A stretch of DNA of 64,000 bases. Origin: Ceriagrion tenellum (taxonomy: Eukaryota; Arthropoda; Insecta; Odonata; Coenagrionidae). Position 1 is the stretch's first letter. Every line of letters begins with the position of its first letter. The notes below the pieces were generated by a model. The model did not search any database. It saw nothing but the letters and a program-made list of their open reading frames with translations, and had not been told where the DNA came from. Below, piece after piece: positions 57,529 through 64,000 of this stretch. A program made the translations under genes and the position numbers. The stretch is taken from the NCBI GenBank assembly GCA_963169105.1, contig OY720640.1:115182085-115246084 (forward strand), written 5' to 3'.

Positions 57529-58437
57529 ATATTACCCCGAGAATATTAAGATATTACCTGTATGTCGTTTTCACTATTTCATGGTGGATATAAAAAATTT
57601 TAAATGTTATCTTGAAGCTTAATTTTTATAAAAACTTCCATTTCGAGTCCATGCCTAAATATATGCGGCGGAAAAAACGATTTCTTCCAAGTTTTGTCCA
57701 TGACCCATCCTCGCCTGCGCCATTAAGGTAAATTTGGAAATTTAAATACGTTTTATCGTTCACTTCTGCATTTAAAATTTATCAAACAACTTGGTACTGA
57801 TGCTTGAATATGGATGATGGCAAGAGAAACTCTCTTAATATATTGCAAGCTTCAAATAAAAGCTACATGTGGACTGGATCATTTACTACTATTCAAACTA
57901 ACCTGCGTACGCACGATTTAAAATTCATGGAACCAGCACCAACCCTAGTAACTCCAGCGTGGTTTAAAGTTGGCTAGGGTTAGCGCCAACTTGCTATAAT
58001 ACGGCGAGCTTTTTACTAGGGTTAGAGTTTACCTGGTTAGAAAGCTAATGATGTCAACAGGGAATCAGCGGCGTGTCGTGAGTTCCTAAGGAACGGCCGC
58101 CGTCCTTCGACGTCTTGAAACGCCCCTGTTTCACATTGCATTTTCTTGGCGTCTGCTCATCAGAGCTGTCCCCTGAATACTACTCCGTCCTTACATTTAT
58201 TTTCCTCTAAATTTTGTGAATCGTTTTCGGAAATCATCATTGTACGCCTATTTTTTTAAAGTCGTTTCTTTTTCACGCTAAGAGTGATTCGATTCCGACC
58301 ATTTTTGCGTTCATACTCCTTATCTCTGTATTATATTTTATTCAATAATTTGTACAAACTACCAAATTTTTATCTCCATTCAGATAAAGAGAATACATAC
58401 TCTAAAAAATCTCTACTCTACTTACTAAAACTTATTT
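57529..58437. other. No recognisable gene
   Basis: AT-rich, with a CpG-richer patch near 58070-58125 (AGCGGCGTGTCGTGAGTTCC). No coding similarity. Confidence 0.4.
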
Positions 58438-58439
58438 CT

Positions 58440-58555
58440 CATAAATGTCTATTATCAATGACATGGACACTTATAGAATACTTTATTCTCATACATGTCA
58501 CTTTATTCATATAATGGATACTAATAGAAAAATATTTCCCCTTTTACATTCCCCT
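58440..58555 (+). repeat. 50-base repeat, about 2 copies, second locus
   Basis: GTCTATTATCAATGACATGG (58447) and GTCACTTTATTCATATAATG (58497) are units of the repeat at 56605-56860. The array again ends in AAAATATTTCCCCTTTTACA. The two loci are 1.8 kb apart in direct orientation. Confidence 0.82.
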
Positions 58556-59140
58556 TTCAAGATGAATCTGTCCTCAGACAGGTTTCAATTTAACTCTTCC
58601 CTCCATTCTCGTCCATCCTGTGCTGCCTCCCTCAGCTCTTCGTAACTCCTTCCATTTATAATATTCGTCAACATATTATTTGTTCTTCTTCCTCTTTCTG
58701 TCTTTCCCTCGATCGTCTAATATTCTTTTCAGCCTGCAATCTTTCCTCAAGGCGTATTCCATCCAGTTGTCTTTCTCTTTCTTATTGATCTCAAAATATT
58801 CCTTTCCTCATTCATCCTGGCTAACATTTCCTCGTTTCTCACTTTAACACTGCATTTTAATATTTCCATTCTTCTCCATAGCCACATTTGAAAACCCTAT
58901 AGATATTTCTCCTCTTTTCTCCGGGCTCTCCATGTTTCTTCTCCATGAAGAACAACATTCCAAATAAAACATTTAGCAAATCTTTACCTTAGGTCTTTAT
59001 AGAATGCTTTTGCTGAAGATAGTTGGTTGCCTTTACTGAAGGCTTCCTTTCCCTGTGATATTTTACTTCTTATTTCCTCCGCACAGCTTCCATTCCATGT
59101 TATAACACTTCCAGGGTGCCGAGGTATTTGATGTAGAAAA
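58556..59140 (-). mobile_element. LINE-D fragment: ORF2 C-terminal half, minus strand
   Basis: The minus strand reads PGSVITWNGSCAEEIRSKIS, QGKEAFSKGNQLSSAKAFYK, DLR, a stop, RFAKCFIWNVVLHGEETWRA, RRKEEKYL, a stop, GFQMWLWRRMEILKCSVKVR, NEEMLARMNEERNILRSIRK, RK. After a shift come NWMEYALRKDCRLKRILDD, KKNK, a stop, and YVDEYYKWKELRRAEGG. This is the standard order after the RT palm in LINE ORF2: GSxI, KxAF, VxLxGxET, FxMWxWRRM, NEExL, RxIxKRK. It is related to LINE-B but distinct. Few stops and shifts make it one of the better preserved LINE pieces here. Confidence 0.88.
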
Positions 59141-59577
59141 CGTAATGTTACCCTTCCGTTTCACTGTTCTTGGAAATTTATACATGTTTTCAATGGGAAA
59201 GTAGGAAAAACTAGTGAAATATTTATTTTATTTGCCACTTTTCATGGAAAATGTTTTTACGTACTAAAAAGTTTCAGATAATTTAAAATAATAAACAGGG
59301 TGCTATTCAAAGTCTTTTTTAGTTTTGGGCTAATTACTGTATAAGTTGAAGTTAAAAATGGTAGTTTATCAGAAATAGCTATGCAGTTGGCCTGCAAGGT
59401 CATAAAAAGTGTTCATTAAGAAATCATTCTGAAGTTTATAGGCATATTTGTACCTTAATTTTTGTTTTCAATTACAGACCCTTCATGAAAGCAGGATTAT
59501 TTAAAACCATTTGAAAAAGTTGGAATTTGGTTTTCGTTATGAATCACATTGTGGAATTTACTCAAACCCATAAGGTC
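59141..59577. other. No recognisable feature
   Basis: AT-rich sequence between two LINE fragments. Confidence 0.4.
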
Positions 59578-59965
59578 TCAGGGTGTATCCAATCCATGTA
59601 GTTCTTCTTTTCTGTATGGTATTCCATATAGTCCTTTCCTCTTCTACTCTTCTGTACACTTCATCACTTCTTATTTCATCCGTGCATTTTATCTACTGCA
59701 TCCTTCTCCAGCACCAGGTTTCGAAAGATTCTAGTCTGTTCTTGTCAGCTTTTCCAATGGTCCATGCTTCCGATTCATAGAGTGCTGCGCTCCACCCGAA
59801 TGTTTTCACATACTGTTTCCTGGTTTGAAGTCCTATCTTCTTTGAGCACACCAGATGTCTTTTTCCCTTGAATGCCTTCTTAGCTTTGGCTATTCTCCGC
59901 TTGATGTCCTTTGTACTTCTTACGTCCCACGTGTTGGGCCTTCCAATACTAATTGCATTGAACAC
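59578..59965 (-). mobile_element. LINE-A fragment: middle of the ORF2 C-terminal part, minus strand
   Basis: An open frame of 90 codons (59965-59693) reads SIGRPNTWDVRSTKDIKRRI, AKAKKAFKGKRHLVCSKKIG, LQTRKQYVKTFGWSAALYES, EAWTIGKADKNRLESFETWC and WRRMQ. After a stop it continues IKCTDEIRSDEVYRRVEEER, TIWNTIQKRRTTWIGYTL, ending abruptly at 59578. This is the part of LINE-A upstream of the 20060-20375 copy and overlaps 38914-39470 and 45700-46135. It is the best preserved copy of this segment, truncated at both ends. Confidence 0.9.
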
Positions 59966-62900
59966 ATATTAAGACTTATTTTGATGGTTTTACTTACGAA
60001 ATAGCTTCAATCCTTTCGTTACCAACGGAGTAATCTGGTAACTCCAATGGAAATTTTCTCCGACAAAATTCTTGAAAATGAAAAATACTTCTTGGTTCTA
60101 AAATCACCCACGAGCAATTACTAGGATGCATGACATCACTAAGAAATTCAATTATTCTGCAATTGATAAAATTATCAGGGGGTAATGTAGTTACTATCCT
60201 TGGTAGTCTAAGGTTTTAGCAATTTAAGATTTTTCTTGCATTTTTGAATGGACTTTTTTGCTTTTAAAGGCTTATCTTGTCCAGTATAATTGTCCAATTC
60301 ATTTTTTCATCTAGAATTTTGGTCGCATCCCTCCTCCGGTACCTGACCCATAGAGAATTAGTTCGTATTATAAACTCCCCATTGCTGTCGTTCAAACAGT
60401 ATTTTCGTATTCATTGGTTACATACATTGTGCGTCAAAGTGTAATTTGGAACCATTGACAAGGTTTTACTAAATATTTCCCACTGTTCTTATTTCGAATT
60501 TTGTATGATATTATTTTGAGGTGATAACTTTTCATTTTTCTTGCCCTTGTTTTTTCTTTGAACTCCACTGCAAGAATTGCTTCTAATAATTCTCCTTTAA
60601 TTTTTAAAATGATTCAAAAATCTTGTTTTTTATACCTATAAAAGCTAATGTTAATTGTTGGGGGTTGTTATCAAAATTCTATCTGGCGCAGGAATTTTCA
60701 AATGAATAAGCTCCAAATGTTTATTTTTCCTTCTATTTTTGATTCAAATGAACAAAATGGCTGAATTTCCTTAGCTTTCCTTAATACTCGAGATATCTGG
60801 AACTCGTGAAAATGAATTAGATATTTACCTGCGATGGTCCTAGGCTTAACTTCGATGAATTCCATCATCACTGATGTGACCATATCTGTTTGAAAAGATG
60901 TTATTCTCAGATATTTCAACGAAACCAATACGGAGAAATAGATGGAAAGAGGTTTACATTATCTACTTTTTCATTCAGGCCGCTTTCTTCTGATGCGCAG
61001 CAGAACGTAAGGCTTGTAGCTCACTCCGCCATTTTAGCCGTTTTCAAGGGTGCACATTGCTTTGATGGGAAAAGCACCTTTTGATTTTGCCCCTCACCTT
61101 TCTTGACCTCGCTACGCCACTTCCTCCCCATCCTCGCGACAGTGTGATCATGGTTTAGTGATCTTTTGGAAATGAAGATGGATTCTTAAATCTAATTCCG
61201 CGTGGAAATATTTCCGTATCGTCTTCTCATCTAGACTCCATGGGCGAGAACACATTCTTAATTTTAGTTTATGCTTTCTCCGTTTCTTTAAAGAGACTTG
61301 AGTTACAATCATATTATCAACAACAATTAGAATATAATCCACATCCACATCTAAAAAATTACTGTAAACCCAGGAATAGGGTGAGCGGCAAGGGGTGATT
61401 CCACGTCAGGCATGCAACAATCGTATCAGTACAATTCCAAGACTCGCACGGTTCCCAAGCCACTAGATCTACTAAACTAAGGTCCAGAAAGCAGCCAGAA
61501 GAATTATTTGCTTGAAACTATGGAAGTGCTTCCCTTAAAATGCTAACATACAGTACATGAGTTAAAATACTATCTATGATTACTTAGGCATATTCTATCA
61601 ACACATAGATACTACGAGAGAGCGATTTATGAAAAATATTCATTCATTTCACGAGAAATGAGTTATTAATAATATTGATTACTAATTAATTAGGAGTACT
61701 AATTCTATTGTAACTGACGTCATTTGGTCTTATTTTCCTACCTCGGCAGTCATACTTAAATATGAGAATAAAGCACATTTACAGATACATAAAACATTAA
61801 ATTAATTAGTATCCCATGCAGATATTGAGAACTGAAATAAATAGACGCTCTGAAATCAAAGAGCTATCTATTCTTTCCACTATGGTTATTATTAATTATC
61901 ATAAAGTTTATTCCATAACATCATGTATATTTTGCAGTGACATTTTTCGTAAATGTAGGGAATATAGGTATCGATTGAAGAGACTCCGTTTTGGGGTTAC
62001 CAACTCGTTCTTAATAAACAAAAATAAAATGAATGTGTGACAATTTTAGCAACGATCACATTGTATTTGTGCTGCTAAAGTGGCAAAACTGTTGGTAAAT
62101 GAAGAATATTTTTAACTTATCAAAAATGTTCATTACAATAATAAAAAATGTGCCAAACAAAAATAATGAACATGCCTGTAACCTGTATCATTTCACGCAT
62201 ATTAAAAATAAATTTGATAAATCATCAAAAGCAAATAACCATTTTTTACACTTCTACAATAATTGCATTCATCCTTCGAATTATTTATAAATTTAGGTAA
62301 CAAACGATATGTTTTAGGCCCCATGAATAGGTAAGTCTGCTTAAAAATTTGTGTTTCATGTCTAGGTATGGTTACATTGTAACAAAACTACATTATTGTC
62401 TGAATAATTGCCTTACAGGATAATGAGACTGTAAAAAGACGATTGAAAGATAAAATAAATTCATAAAATGAAAATGATTATTAAGCTCTTAATCAAAGTA
62501 ACAATAAAGAGGTTGACTTGCGCGAAACCGTTCACCCAGATGAAATTTCACTCGTAATGTATCCTTGCATGTAGATCCAACACGAAGGGACTCGGGAAGG
62601 GATTTTGTAAGAATTCATGGAAAATATAAGGGATATAGGTAATTAGCGGTTAGACAAGGGATTATAACAGAGCAAACTAAGGATAATGATGACCTGGACT
62701 CTAGTCCAGGAATGCGTTACATCGAGAAAGAAAAACAGCTTTTATAGAGGAAACAGTTGGAACTAATAATATCCGGGTAGACCAGCAAAGGGTTTATGAG
62801 AAAAGCCTTCGGATAAAAAGTTAGACCGTTGAGGAATGTTAATCCATTGGAAAGTAAATCAGAAAATGTGAAAATGGCTACTGGGAAATAAAAACAAATA

Positions 62901-63400
62901 CTCTATTAAGCCATTATTGCAAAATCAAAACACTAATAAGACAATTTTTACCGCTATTATTAGGATAAAGGACTGACTGACTGAAATTTGACTGAAGGAG
63001 TTAGAAAAAAAAGCTCATCTGCATAAACTCATAGGGGTGGAGGTGTAAGGTACTGCGAAAGAAGATGTCGGCGAAAGATCTGTTGTATTTATCCTGAGAA
63101 AGGAATAATTACGAGGAGATTAGTAGAGAAGCTTACCTTTGGAAATAAATGTTTTTTGTAATGGGGTTATTAGTAAGCCCAGCGAGACAAGGTTAATGCC
63201 GGCATTTCTGGCGGGAGCTTGGCTTTAGTGATGGTTTAAGAAGAGCTGAACAGCTCACTATGAACGATTCCTGGAAATAAAGCAAATTTTTGGCAAGTGA
63301 AGGTTTTACTCTATCATTCTGTTCTCCGATGCTTGAAATTGAAGTCAGTGAATATGGCTGTATTATCTGGATGCGTGGAGCCATTAGACATGTAAAACTC
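59966..63400. other. No recognisable gene; possible LINE-E-like end near 61335
   Basis: More than 3 kb of AT-rich sequence. CCACATCCACATCTAAAAAA (61339) followed by AATAGGGTGAGCGGCAAGGG, GTGATTCC (61375-61402) resembles the LINE-E end in reverse orientation but is weak. Open frames such as 60698-60928 (minus) and 61816-62040 (plus) have no known domain. Confidence 0.4.
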
Positions 63401-63554
63401 ATACGAGGTATGATCCAAAAATTCCATGACTGGTTTCTATAAGTTTATTAAAACTAATTACCCACTCCCCTCCCTCCAATTTATTACCGCTGACATTGAT
63501 TCAAAGGAAGTTGTATAATATACTTGTCACTACAACTTTAAACTAAAGAAAAAG

Positions 63555-63790
63555 TTACTTCACTCTGGCCACAGCTCGAACACGCCACGAGTATTTGGGA
63601 CCATAACAAAAAAATTAACAAATTACCAAGAAAAGCGGCGCGCTTCGTTAAGAACTACTACGAGCGAACATATAGTGTTCCTAAAAGGTTTGGAGGGATT
63701 AAGATAGTAGCCCCTACAAACTTGGAGGCTACATACATGCTAGGCTTGGCTTGCTTGAGAAATTCGGAATTGGTGTGTATCAGACCAAAA
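63555..63790 (+). mobile_element. LINE-E fragment: ORF2 C-terminal region, plus strand
   Basis: The plus strand reads LWPQLEHATSIWDHNKKINK, LPRKAARFVKNYYERTYSVP, KRFGGIKIVAPTNLEATYML, GLACLRNSEL and a stop near 63800. The RPxLEYAxxxWDP block and the RAARFV..YERTYSV block are hallmarks of CR1/L2-type ORF2 C-termini and match 36500-36990. It ends before the 3' UTR, so it is truncated at both ends. Confidence 0.87.
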
Positions 63791-63895
63791 CACAGGTGAC
63801 ATCTCACCTCACAACATCTCTAGGTCTTTTGAAAATATTCAAACATGGAGGGTGAATTTTTTATTAGGAGAAGTTATTGTCACGAGATAAATTCG

Positions 63896-63967
63896 GCCTG
63901 GACCGGGAATCGAACCACGGACCTTTGGTTTTCCGGACCAATGCGCAGACCACTACGCTATCCAGGA
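63896..63967 (-). tRNA. tRNA-like sequence, probably a SINE head or tRNA pseudogene
   Basis: On the minus strand a 72-base sequence folds as a tRNA. Acceptor arms are TCCTGGA and TCCAGGC (6 of 7 pairs). The D arm has GCGT and GCGC around AGTGGTCT, the anticodon arm TTGGT and ACCAA around CCGGAAA, and the T loop is TTCGATT. The A box is TAGCGTAGTGG and the B box GGTTCGATTCC. By position the anticodon is GGA (serine), but the base before it is C rather than U, there is no long variable arm, and the T stem has two mismatches. This argues for a SINE head or pseudogene. The window ends 33 bases further on. Confidence 0.6.
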
Positions 63968-64000
63968 TTCCTAATTCCCATGGCAATTTTGGTGGATACA

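Noticed and set aside
63405..63590. TACGAGGTATGATCCAAAAA as a mariner-type terminal repeat
   Set aside because: No matching inverted end or transposase-like sequence was found before the LINE-E fragment; kept only as a hint.
1..64000. CRISPR arrays, operons, prokaryotic promoters or toxin-antitoxin genes
   Set aside because: The tandem repeats are satellite or minisatellite without spacers, and the rest is eukaryotic transposon-rich DNA; no bacterial features were seen.

Overview
This is an AT-rich stretch of animal nuclear DNA, most probably from an arthropod (likely an insect with a repeat-rich genome). The evidence is the repeat content: decayed non-LTR retrotransposons of several clades, Penelope-like elements, mariner relics, hAT-like and other short inverted-repeat elements, tRNA-derived SINEs and a long AT-rich satellite. 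No prokaryotic gene organisation, operon, CRISPR array, rRNA gene or convincing host protein-coding exon is visible. The species cannot be named from the sequence alone.

Layout. Bases 1-6338 are a tandem satellite built of two alternating monomer types of about 105 bases (about 210 bases per dimer). The array runs off the left edge and stops abruptly at about 6338. The rest is a graveyard of mobile elements in otherwise featureless AT-rich sequence. Five non-LTR (LINE) groups recur and are named here only for this window. LINE-A has fragments at 20060-20375 (+), 38914-39470 (-), 39560-39630 (+), 45700-46135 (+) and 59578-59965 (-). LINE-B, represented by its ORF2 C-terminal half, is at 11625-11880 (+), 39890-40130 (-) and 52765-53430 (-), with a relative (LINE-D) at 58556-59140 (-). 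LINE-E, a CR1/L2-like C-terminus with a characteristic 3' end, is at 36500-36990, 41700-41840, 43440-43800 and 63555-63780, all +. Single pieces are a reverse transcriptase fragment with the end of its ORF and a TATG tail (27020-27900 +), a CR1-type reverse transcriptase (24345-24850 -), a Jockey-type C-terminus with 3' UTR (23840-24268 +) and an open C-terminal piece (55671-55958 -).

The most interesting thread is a group of sites with a hammerhead-ribozyme-like core: a CUGANGA-like segment, a short stem, then GAAAC, often in GAAACCGGT. They lie at 7261-7330, 18361-19580, 47280-47625 and 54841-54975. The 47 kb site is preceded, on the same strand, by a reading frame resembling the C-terminal end of Penelope-like element proteins, which suggests all are Penelope-like terminal sequences. 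At two of the four sites the motif is present twice, in inverted orientation. At 18361-19580 the arms are 440 bases long and nearly perfect.

Other young or well-bounded structures are a nearly invariant 71-base minisatellite (44506-44927), a perfect 129-base inverted repeat (34478-34958), a 248-base element with perfect 28-base inverted ends (57281-57528), a tRNA-derived SINE with a 13-base target duplication (36118-36435), and two mariner relics sharing the same internal deletion. Four GC-rich, strand-asymmetric patches (about 7980-8480, 20690-21270, 35397-35960, 49200-49710) are the best places to look for host promoters or exons, but nothing in them is recognisable as a protein.
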